In this document: piece after piece, positions 1 to 5,203 of the stretch | Layout of the letters: each line of letters opens with the position of its first letter | Numbering within the stretch: position 1 is the first letter of the stretch | Assembly: GCA_900770645.1 (NCBI GenBank) | Contig: CAAGKY010000014.1 | Span: forward strand, 1-5,233 | Origin: Bacilli bacterium | Lineage (GTDB): Bacteria > Bacillota_I > Bacilli_A > ML615J-28 > CAG-313 | DNA: 5,233 nucleotides | Direction: 5' to 3' | Made by a program: the position numbers and the translations under genes | The notes under the pieces: model-generated | The model's input: the letters and a program-made list of their open reading frames with translations, nothing else | Told to the model about the DNA's origin: nothing | Database searches by the model: none

Positions 1-270
1 GCAGATGTTTTATGTGACCAAAATCCATCAGTATTAACTAAGTTAACAGAAGATGAAGACATTCATAATCTGTATACTGTTTTGAACCATTTAAATGATC
101 GAGAAAAAGAAATAATTATTATGAGGTTTGGTCTTAATGGTCATGTTGAAATGACCCAAAAAGAAGTTGCAGATTATTTAGGAATATCTCAATCATATAT
201 ATCTCGCTTAGAAAAAAGAATTCTAAGTAAGATGAGACAAGAAATAGAAGAACTTGTAACTTTTGTATAA
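1..270 (+). CDS. sigE: RNA polymerase sporulation sigma factor sigma-E, C-terminal part (5' end outside window)
   Basis: The open frame runs from the first base to a TAA at 268-270 and gives the last 89 residues of a sigma-70 family factor; the start lies upstream of the window. The visible part is region 4: a LNDREKEIIIMRFGL segment (region 4.1), then a helix-turn-helix with TQKEVADYLGISQSYISRLEKR (region 4.2), which contacts the -35 element. From memory this matches Bacillus sigma-E, which ends TQKDVADMxGISQSYISRLEKRI, better than sigma-K or sigma-F. In spore formers sigma-E is made as a pro-protein, processed by SpoIIGA, and drives early mother-cell transcription; neither the pro-region nor spoIIGA is visible here. 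The sigG gene 54 bases downstream is the expected neighbour and supports the call. No terminator follows, so read-through into sigG is possible. Confidence 0.87.
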   Translation, partial: ADVLCDQNPSVLTKLTEDEDIHNLYTVLNHLNDREKEIIIMRFGLNGHVEMTQKEVADYLGISQSYISRLEKRILSKMRQEIEELVTFV

Positions 271-293
271 AAATATGCATTAAATTATTAATT

Positions 294-318
294 TTCTTCC
301 ATACTTTTAATGGAGGGA
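294..318 (+). promoter_or_regulatory. RNA hairpin sequestering the sigG ribosome binding site
   Basis: Bases 294-302 (TTCTTCCAT) can pair with 310-318 (ATGGAGGGA) in a nine-base-pair stem with two G-U wobbles and a seven-base loop at 303-309. The whole Shine-Dalgarno GGAGGG (312-317) lies in the 3' arm, facing a CTTCC anti-Shine-Dalgarno. No T-run follows, so it is not a terminator. A structure of this kind would lower sigG translation. Leader secondary structure is reported to damp sigG translation in B. subtilis; the parallel here is inference. Confidence 0.6.
312..317 (+). promoter_or_regulatory. Shine-Dalgarno site that fixes the sigG start
   Basis: GGAGGG lies seven bases before the ATG at 325. 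The in-frame ATG at 310 overlaps this site and has no ribosome binding site of its own, so 325 is the better start. Confidence 0.8.
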
Positions 319-324
319 TTAAAA

Positions 325-1095
325 ATGCGTGGTAAAGTAGAAATTACAGGGATTAATACAGCTGAATTAAAAGTAATGTCAGCTGAGGAAACAATGAGGT
401 TGATTAAACAAAGCCAAGAAGGTTTAATTGAGGCTAGAAATCAAGTTTTAGAAGGTAATTTAAAACTTGTATTAAGTGTAGTTAAAAAATTTAATAATCG
501 AGGGGAAAACTTAGATGATTTATTTCAAGTAGGTAGCCTAGGATTAATAAAAGCTATTGATAATTTTGATTTTAATCATGGGGTTAAGTTTTCTACCTAT
601 GCTGTTCCTATGATTATTGGAGAAATTAGAAGATATTTAAGAGATAATTCTAAAATAAGAATATCTCGTTCTTTAAAAGATATTGCTTATAAAGCAATGC
701 AGTATAAAGAAAATTACTTAAATATAAATCACAAAGAGCCAACTATTGAAGAAATTTCAAAAGAATTAAAGGTAGATACGATAGATGTTATTATGGCACT
801 AGAAGCTATCCAAGAACCTGTTTCAATTTTTACACCTATTTTTAACAATGGTAGTGATGAAATATATTTAATTGATCAAATAGCAGATGAAAGTAATAGT
901 GAAGAAGCAAGATTAAATAAGATGATTATTGAAGAAGGAATTAGTAAATTAAATCAAAGATTAAAAAATATTATTTATGATAGATATTATAATGGTAAAA
1001 CCCAAATGGAGATTGCTGAAGAAATTGGGATATCTCAAGCCCAAGTATCAAGGCTTGAAAAAACAGCTCTAAAAATTATATTTGACAAAGATTAG
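325..1095 (+). CDS. sigG: RNA polymerase sporulation sigma factor sigma-G
   Basis: This 256-residue protein is the forespore-specific sigma factor sigma-G, which directs late forespore genes (germination, small acid-soluble proteins, spore DNA protection). It has the sigma-G N-terminal signature KVEITGINT (residues 4-12). Region 2 follows with GNLKLVLSVVKKFNNRGE, DDLFQVGSLGLIKAIDNFD and KFSTYAVPMIIGEIRRYLRDN (about 44-116). Region 3 has RISRSLKDIAYKA and EPTIEEISKEL. Region 4 has the helix-turn-helix KTQMEIAEEIGISQAQVSRLEK near the C-terminus. The length is close to the roughly 260 residues of Bacillus sigma-G. The start at 325 is chosen over the ATG at 310 because the latter overlaps the Shine-Dalgarno sequence and precedes the conserved N-terminus. 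Translation is probably restrained by the leader hairpin. Residue 43, just before GNLKL, is Glu, where Bacillus sigma-G has Asn as I recall it. Sigma-F is the main alternative, but the N-terminus and the position after sigE argue for sigma-G. Confidence 0.92.
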   Translation: MRGKVEITGINTAELKVMSAEETMRLIKQSQEGLIEARNQVLEGNLKLVLSVVKKFNNRGENLDDLFQVGSLGLIKAIDNFDFNHGVKFSTYAVPMIIGEIRRYLRDNSKIRISRSLKDIAYKAMQYKENYLNINHKEPTIEEISKELKVDTIDVIMALEAIQEPVSIFTPIFNNGSDEIYLIDQIADESNSEEARLNKMIIEEGISKLNQRLKNIIYDRYYNGKTQMEIAEEIGISQAQVSRLEKTALKIIFDKD

Positions 1096-1119
1096 ATGAG
1101 ATTAGATATCTCATCTTTT
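1094..1119 (+). terminator. Rho-independent terminator of sigG
   Basis: AGATGAGAT (1094-1102) and ATCTCATCT (1108-1116) form a perfect nine-base-pair stem with a five-base loop, followed by a short T-run (1116-1119, then CT). The stem begins inside the sigG stop codon. It separates sigG from the next gene, which has its own promoter. The T-run is short, so some read-through is possible. Confidence 0.75.
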
Positions 1120-1136
1120 CTATTAAGGTAATAATG

Positions 1137-1165
1137 TTGAAAAAATAAAAAGAATTTGATATAAT
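1137..1165 (+). promoter_or_regulatory. Sigma-A promoter for the ECF S-component gene
   Basis: A -35 TTGAAA (1137-1142) and a perfect -10 TATAAT (1160-1165) are 17 bases apart, and TGA at 1157-1159 gives an extended -10. Initiation would fall near 1172, leaving a leader of about 19 bases, too short for a riboswitch. Confidence 0.85.
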
Positions 1166-1190
1166 ATATAAGGTATTGGAGAAACAAAAG

Positions 1191-1712
1191 ATGAAAAATA
1201 ATAATTTAAAGATTATAGCATGTGTATCCATAATGGCAGCCTTAGCTGTTGTACTAAAGTCTTTTGGAATCATGATTGGTGATTCTATGAGAATAAGTTT
1301 TTTTGCGGTCCCATTAATGATTGCTGGATTAATCGGTGGATTTGGTTGGGGAATGGTAGCGGCTTTAGCAGCTGATATGATATATGGCTTTTTCTTTAAT
1401 CCTTTTGGATTTAATCCCATTTATACAATCTCCGCATTATTATGGGGAGTAGTAGGAGGAGTATTAAGAGTTTATTCAAAAAAACATAATAAACTTCCAT
1501 GGTTATTCTTAATAGGTGTTATTTTAATTTCATCATTGTTAGAAACAAGTAATAATGCTTTATGGGATTTTGTACTATATGATAAAGGTACAACCCTAGT
1601 GTTATTCGGATATAAATTAATAGCAATTGCTATTAAACTTCCAATTATCGTTTTACTTATAAAACTATTAAATGATCGGGTTTTAAAACTAATTTTTAAG
1701 CAAGAAGCGTGA
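1191..1712 (+). CDS. ECF transporter S component, folate-type (FolT-like)
   Basis: This 173-residue, very hydrophobic protein is probably the substrate-binding S component of an energy-coupling factor vitamin importer. It would work in the cytoplasmic membrane with a shared EcfA/EcfA'/EcfT module not encoded here. About six hydrophobic stretches are visible (near residues 8-29, 36-50, 52-69, 77-94, 103-117 and 136-160). The core MRISFFAVPLMIAGLIGG (33-50), then a Gly/Ala helix ending AADMIYG, resembles the folate S-component family. So does NALWDFVLYDK (122-132) before the last helix with KLPIIVLL. The start at 1191 is preferred over the in-frame TTG at 1176 because GGAG at 1178-1181 is well spaced for 1191 and overlaps the TTG. 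The gene has its own promoter and is isolated by the sigG terminator. Folate specificity rests on remembered family patterns; another vitamin is possible, but the ECF S-component class is firmer. Confidence 0.7.
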   Translation: MKNNNLKIIACVSIMAALAVVLKSFGIMIGDSMRISFFAVPLMIAGLIGGFGWGMVAALAADMIYGFFFNPFGFNPIYTISALLWGVVGGVLRVYSKKHNKLPWLFLIGVILISSLLETSNNALWDFVLYDKGTTLVLFGYKLIAIAIKLPIIVLLIKLLNDRVLKLIFKQEA

Positions 1713-1735
1713 AAACGTAATTATTCATAATAAAG

Positions 1736-1764
1736 TTGTAAAAGCGATCAAAAAAGTATAAAAT
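1736..1764 (+). promoter_or_regulatory. Candidate sigma-A promoter for gpmI
   Basis: TTGTAA (1736-1741) and TAAAAT (1759-1764) are spaced by 17 bases. Transcription would start near 1771 and leave a leader of about 82 bases. An overlapping TATAAA at 1757 would give a poorer 15-base spacer. There is no convincing terminator between the upstream gene and this point, so some read-through into gpmI is possible. Confidence 0.6.
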
Positions 1765-1814
1765 ATATAAGGTTTAGAAAAATATCGTCTGATCCAATGA
1801 CGTAAAAGAGGAAA

Positions 1815-1830
1815 ACTGAATTAATTCAGT
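1815..1830 (+). repeat. Perfect 16-base palindrome in the gpmI leader
   Basis: ACTGAATT followed by AATTCAGT is a perfect inverted repeat without a spacer. It lies about 45 bases downstream of the predicted start of transcription and ends 22 bases before the gpmI ATG. It could be a dimeric repressor site (roadblock position) or form an RNA hairpin with a six-pair stem and TTAA loop. No T-run follows, so it is not a terminator. Its role is unknown. Confidence 0.6.
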
Positions 1831-1831
1831 A

Positions 1832-1852
1832 ATTAATTATAGGAGAATTAAT
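1832..1852 (+). promoter_or_regulatory. AT-only stem presenting the gpmI Shine-Dalgarno in its loop
   Basis: ATTAATT (1832-1838) is complementary to AATTAAT (1846-1852), leaving a seven-base loop ATAGGAG that holds the ribosome binding site (AGGAG, 1841-1845), seven bases before the ATG. The stem has only A-T pairs and would be weak, but if formed it would expose rather than hide the site. The 5' arm could pair instead with 1819-1826. Confidence 0.4.
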
Positions 1853-3373
1853 ATGAGTAAAAAGAATTTAGTTATGTTAGCAATTATGGATGGTTATGGT
1901 ATTAATAATACTCAATACGGTAATGCTATCGCATATGCTAAAAAACCTAACTTAGAAGCAATTTTCGCTAAATATCCATACACTACTATTCAAGCAAGTG
2001 GCGAAGCAGTAGGATTACCTGATGGACAATTTGGTAATAGCGAAGTTGGACATTTAAATATTGGAGCAGGACGTATTGTTTATCAATCATTAACAAGAGT
2101 TAATATCGCAATGCGTGAAAAAACATTAGATAAAATGGATGCTATCAATGAAGCAATTGAAAATGCTATTAAAAACAATGGTAGTTTACATATCATGGGA
2201 TTAATGTCTGATGGTGGAGTACATTCACATATTGATCACATCATTTATTTAATGAAGGCTGCACATGATCGTGGAGTAAAAAATGTATATGTTCATTCAT
2301 TCTTAGATGGACGTGACGTTCCACCTAAATCAGCTCAAGAATTTTTAGAACAATTACAAGCAAACTTTGTAGATGGAATTTCTGCAGGGGTAGTATCTGG
2401 TCGTTATTATGCGATGGACCGTGATAAGAATTATGACCGTACAGCATTTGCTTACAATGCCCTTGTATATGGTGAAGCAGAAGTTAAAGGCTTAGTAGAA
2501 GGTTTATTAGATTCATACAATGAAAATGTAACAGATGAATTCGTTAAACCATATATTGTAGATAAAAATGCAACTATTAAAGATGGTGATAGTGTAATTT
2601 TTGCTAACTTCCGTCCAGATAGAGCTATTCAAATCAGTTTAGCTATTACTAACCCAACTGAAACAACATTAACAAAATATGAAGAATTACAAAACTTAAC
2701 ATATGTTTCAATGATGTTATATAGTGAAAAAGTTAAAGGATTAGTTAATTTTGATTTACAAGTATTAGATGATATGTACGGAGATGTAATCTCTAAAAAT
2801 GGATTAAAACAATTAAGAATTGCTGAAACTGAAAAATATGCTCACGTTACATATTTCTTCGATGGTGGTATCGATAAAGAAATAGAAGGAGCAACAAGAA
2901 TTTTAGTTAATTCACCAAAGGTTGCTACATACGATATGAAACCTGAAATGAGTGCATATGAAGTAACTGAAAAAGTATTAGATGCAATTAAATCAGAAGA
3001 ATTTGATACAATCATTTTAAACTTCGCTAACTGCGATATGGTTGGACATACAGCTGTATTTGATGCAGCCGTTAAAGCTGTTGAAACAGTTGATGAATGT
3101 ATGGGTAAAGTATATGAAGCAGTTCAAGAAGTAAATGGAACATTAATTATTACTGCCGATCATGGTAATGCGGATGTAATCATTAAAGAAGATGGATCAA
3201 TTTGGTCTGCTCATACATCAAATCCAGTTCCTTTCTGTGTAACAAGAGAAGATGTTGTTTTACACGAAACTGGAACATTAGGTGATATTACACCAACAAT
3301 GTTAGAATTATTAGGTATTACTCAACCTGCAGCAATGACTGGAAAGAGTATGATCAAAGCATACAAAAAATAA
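1853..3373 (+). CDS. gpmI: 2,3-bisphosphoglycerate-independent phosphoglycerate mutase
   Basis: This 506-residue cytosolic enzyme interconverts 3-phosphoglycerate and 2-phosphoglycerate in glycolysis and gluconeogenesis through a phosphoserine intermediate, with two Mn2+ ions. The length is usual for the family (about 510). The phosphatase-like domain supplies Asp13 (IMDGYG), the catalytic Ser63 (FGNSEVGHLNIGAGR), Asp395 and His399 (NCDMVGH), Asp436 and His437 (TADHGNAD) and His454 (WSAHTSNPVPF), all in the expected order. The inserted transferase domain shows His124 (DGGVHSHIDH), Asp152/Arg154 (LDGRDVPP), GRYYAMDRDKNYDR and ANFRPDRAIQ. No key residue is missing. The gene stands apart from the gap-pgk-tpi-eno cluster with which it often travels and seems to have its own promoter and leader. 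In Bacillus this Mn-dependent, pH-sensitive enzyme controls the 3-PGA store of the developing spore, but nearness to sigG does not show co-regulation. Confidence 0.97.
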   Translation: MSKKNLVMLAIMDGYGINNTQYGNAIAYAKKPNLEAIFAKYPYTTIQASGEAVGLPDGQFGNSEVGHLNIGAGRIVYQSLTRVNIAMREKTLDKMDAINEAIENAIKNNGSLHIMGLMSDGGVHSHIDHIIYLMKAAHDRGVKNVYVHSFLDGRDVPPKSAQEFLEQLQANFVDGISAGVVSGRYYAMDRDKNYDRTAFAYNALVYGEAEVKGLVEGLLDSYNENVTDEFVKPYIVDKNATIKDGDSVIFANFRPDRAIQISLAITNPTETTLTKYEELQNLTYVSMMLYSEKVKGLVNFDLQVLDDMYGDVISKNGLKQLRIAETEKYAHVTYFFDGGIDKEIEGATRILVNSPKVATYDMKPEMSAYEVTEKVLDAIKSEEFDTIILNFANCDMVGHTAVFDAAVKAVETVDECMGKVYEAVQEVNGTLIITADHGNADVIIKEDGSIWSAHTSNPVPFCVTREDVVLHETGTLGDITPTMLELLGITQPAAMTGKSMIKAYKK

Positions 3374-3387
3374 CAATAACAAAATCA

Positions 3388-3416
3388 TTGTAAAAAAAAC
3401 AAAAATATGGTAAAAT
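3388..3416 (+). promoter_or_regulatory. Sigma-A promoter of the scaffold/GGGtGRT operon
   Basis: TTGTAA (3388-3393) and TAAAAT (3411-3416) are 17 bases apart, with TGG at 3408-3410 as an extended -10. Initiation would be near 3423, giving a leader of about 29 bases. The two hexamers and the spacing are identical to those proposed for gpmI. No terminator was seen after gpmI, so read-through may add to expression. Confidence 0.7.
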
Positions 3417-3451
3417 AAAAGAAGCAAATATAAGAAAGGAATTTTGGTAAA

Positions 3452-4144
3452 ATGAATTATTCACATGAAGTAAAAGAAATGTGTAAAGTAAAAATTGGTG
3501 CAAACCATGGATGTGCTCCTATTCCTCAAGAAGGTAAATGGACATATTCAAAAGAAATCAAAGATATCTCTGGTTTAACTCATGGTATCGGATGGTGTGC
3601 TCCTCAACAAGGTGCTTGTAAATTAACATTAAATGTTAAAGAAGGTATTATTGAAGAAGCATTAATCGAAACAATCGGATGTTCAGGTATGACTCACTCT
3701 GCAGCTATGGCTAGTGAAGCAATCGTTGGTAGAACAGTATTAGAAGCTGTAAATACTGACTTAGTTTGTGATGCTATCAACACTGCTATGCGTGAATTAT
3801 TCTTACAAATTATCTATGGACGTACTCAATCTGCATTCTCTGAAGAAGGTTTACCAATCGGAGCAGGATTAGAAGATTTAGGTAAAGGATTAAGAAGCCA
3901 AGTTGGTACTGCTTATTCTACTAAAGTTAAAGGACCTCGTTATCTAGAACTTACTGAAGGTTATATTACAAGAATTGCGTTAGACGCAAACGATGAAATC
4001 ATTGGATATGAATATTTAAGCTTCGGTCGTTTCATGGACATGGTTAAAAAAGGTATGAGTGCTGATGAAGCTATGGAAAAAGCTAAAGGTACTTATGGTA
4101 GATTTGCTGAAGGATCAAAATATATTGATCCTCGTCAAGAATAG
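3452..4144 (+). CDS. NifU/IscU-like iron-sulfur cluster scaffold-type protein (partner of GGGtGRT protein)
   Basis: This 230-residue protein carries a NifU N-terminal (IscU-like) domain at about residues 45-120. The stretch CKLTLNVKEGIIEEALIETIGC (56-77) followed by SAAMASEAIVGRTVLEA parallels IscU MKLQIKV-GIIEDARFKTYGC and SSLVTEWVKGKSLDEA. Such domains build or carry Fe-S clusters on three cysteines. Here Cys77 matches the second ligand. The first is displaced (Cys49 or Cys56 are candidates), the neighbouring Asp of IscU is replaced, and Cys106 may be the third. Cys11 and Cys21 lie in a short N-terminal extension. The LPPVK chaperone motif is absent. Residues 120-230 form an extension not found in IscU (about 128 residues). 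The start has AAGGA at 3436-3440, eleven bases upstream, a slightly long spacing. The next gene starts 12 bases after the stop, so the two are an operon. Family membership is solid; real scaffold activity is inference, and no desulfurase gene is in view. Confidence 0.82.
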   Translation: MNYSHEVKEMCKVKIGANHGCAPIPQEGKWTYSKEIKDISGLTHGIGWCAPQQGACKLTLNVKEGIIEEALIETIGCSGMTHSAAMASEAIVGRTVLEAVNTDLVCDAINTAMRELFLQIIYGRTQSAFSEEGLPIGAGLEDLGKGLRSQVGTAYSTKVKGPRYLELTEGYITRIALDANDEIIGYEYLSFGRFMDMVKKGMSADEAMEKAKGTYGRFAEGSKYIDPRQE

Positions 4145-4149
4145 GAGGT
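4143..4149 (+). promoter_or_regulatory. Strong Shine-Dalgarno overlapping the upstream stop codon
   Basis: AGGAGGT is close to a perfect match to the 16S rRNA 3' end, seven bases before the ATG at 4157. It overlaps the TAG stop (4142-4144) of the scaffold gene, which favours coupled and efficient translation of the GGGtGRT gene. Confidence 0.85.
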
Positions 4150-4156
4150 ATTCACA

Positions 4157-5158
4157 ATGGCATTATTTGAAAGCTACGAAAGAAGAATTAAACAAATTGA
4201 TAAAGCATTAGCTGATAATGGTATTGCATCTATCGAAGAAGCAAAAGCTATTTGTGACGCTAATGGTGTAGATGCTTACAACATTGTAAAAGGTATCCAA
4301 CCTATCTGTTTCGAAAATGCATGTTGGGCATATATTGTTGGTGCTGCAATCGCAATTAAAAACAACGCAAAAACTGCTGCTGAAGCTGCTAAATATATTG
4401 GTGTAGGTTTACAATCATTCTGTATCCCTGGATCAGTTGCTGATGATCGTAAAGTAGGTTTAGGACATGGTAACTTAGGTGCTATGCTTTTAACTGAAGA
4501 AACTAAATGTTTCGCATTCTTAGCTGGACATGAATCATTTGCTGCTGCTGAAGGTGCAATTGGTATTGCTAAAACTGCTAACAAAGTTCGTAAAGAACCA
4601 TTAAGAGTTATCTTAAACGGTTTAGGAAAAGATGCTGCAAGAATCATTTCTAGAATTAATGGATTTACACATGTAGAAACTGAATTCGATTATGCAACAG
4701 GTGAATTAAAAGTTATCAAAAAGACTAAATATTCAGATGGTGACCGTGGTCTTGTAAACTGCTATGGTTCAGATGATGTTCGTGAAGGTGTTGCTGTTAT
4801 GCACTTAGAAGGTGTAGACGTATCTATCACTGGTAACTCAACTAACCCTACTCGTTTCCAACATCCAGTTGCTGGAACATATAAAAAAGAATGTATCGAA
4901 CAAGGTAAGAAATACTTCTCAGTTGCATCAGGTGGTGGAACTGGACGTACATTACACCCAGATAATATGGCAGCAGGACCTGCTTCATATGGATTCACTG
5001 ATACATTAGGAAGAATGCACTCAGATGCACAATTCGCTGGTTCTTCATCAGTTCCTGCTCACGTAGAAATGATGGGATTAATCGGTATGGGTAACAACCC
5101 AATGGTTGGTGCTACAGTTGCAGTAGCTGTTGCTGTTAGCCAAGCATTAGCAAAATAG
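4157..5158 (+). CDS. GGGtGRT family protein of unknown function
   Basis: This 333-residue protein contains the exact motif GGGTGRT at residues 259-265 (bases 4931-4951), the signature for which the uncharacterised GGGtGRT family is named. Other likely conserved blocks are IQPICFENACWAY (47-59), GLGHGNLGAML (101-111), AGHESFAAAEGA (123-134), GNSTNPTRFQHP (226-237) and TLHPDNMAAGPASYGF (265-280). The end is glycine- and alanine-rich (GMGNNPMVGATVAVAVAV), but no signal peptide or clear membrane span is seen, so it is probably cytosolic. It has seven cysteines (33, 51, 56, 89, 118, 202, 246), with C51/C56 as a CxxxxC pair. The gene follows the NifU-like gene after 12 bases with a very strong ribosome binding site and is closed by a terminator. 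Codon use (no ATA among 23 Ile codons) suggests high expression. As I recall, these two families often occur together; a role linked to a metal cluster is inferred from that pairing alone. Confidence 0.88.
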   Translation: MALFESYERRIKQIDKALADNGIASIEEAKAICDANGVDAYNIVKGIQPICFENACWAYIVGAAIAIKNNAKTAAEAAKYIGVGLQSFCIPGSVADDRKVGLGHGNLGAMLLTEETKCFAFLAGHESFAAAEGAIGIAKTANKVRKEPLRVILNGLGKDAARIISRINGFTHVETEFDYATGELKVIKKTKYSDGDRGLVNCYGSDDVREGVAVMHLEGVDVSITGNSTNPTRFQHPVAGTYKKECIEQGKKYFSVASGGGTGRTLHPDNMAAGPASYGFTDTLGRMHSDAQFAGSSSVPAHVEMMGLIGMGNNPMVGATVAVAVAVSQALAK

Positions 5159-5163
5159 TTTTT

Positions 5164-5191
5164 AAAAAGACATCAATTGATGTCTTTTTTT
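5164..5191 (+). terminator. Rho-independent terminator of the scaffold/GGGtGRT operon
   Basis: A perfect 26-base palindrome (5164-5189) is centred on AATT, with GACATC and GATGTC flanked by runs of A and T, and a seven-T tail at 5185-5191. It can be read as an 11-pair stem with a four-base loop. The A-run on the other side makes it potentially bidirectional. It starts five bases after the GGGtGRT stop codon. Confidence 0.92.
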
Positions 5192-5203
5192 AAGAGGTAT
5201 AAT

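Noticed and set aside
265..306. Possible sigma-F/sigma-G promoter before sigG (GTATA at 265-269, or GCATT at 277-281 with CATACTT at 300-306)
   Set aside because: The first has no good -10 at the right distance. The second would start transcription at about 313, inside the ribosome binding site. Neither is convincing without start-site data.
310..324. In-frame ATG at 310 as the sigG start
   Set aside because: It overlaps the GGAGGG site and has no ribosome binding site of its own; the conserved sigma-G N-terminus begins right after the ATG at 325.
1176..1190. TTG start at 1176 for the S-component gene
   Set aside because: The TTG overlaps the GGAG ribosome binding site and is only a few bases after the predicted transcription start; the ATG at 1191 is well placed.
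1076..1420. Minus-strand open frame of 114 codons
   Set aside because: It lies across the sigG terminator and the S-component gene, has no ribosome binding site or recognisable domain, and looks like a chance antisense frame.
1721..1733. Inverted repeat TTATT/AATAA after the S-component gene as a terminator
   Set aside because: Five A-T pairs with a three-base loop and no T-run; chance pairing in AT-rich sequence.
1797..1805. Two-codon upstream frame (ATG ACG TAA) in the gpmI leader
   Set aside because: There is no ribosome binding site before it; too short to be distinguished from chance.
3373..3391. Inverted repeat ACAAT/ATTGT after gpmI as a terminator
   Set aside because: Only five weak pairs with a nine-base loop, followed by A rather than T; it also overlaps the -35 of the next promoter.
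4276..4998. Minus-strand open frames at 4276-4647 and 4762-4998
   Set aside because: They are antisense to the well-supported GGGtGRT gene, with composition explained by its codon bias and no family signature.
5177..5203. TTGATG and TATAAT as a promoter for the HAD-like gene
   Set aside because: The spacer is 15 bases, the -35 is inside the terminator stem, and the -10 touches the ATG, so the transcript would start within the coding region.
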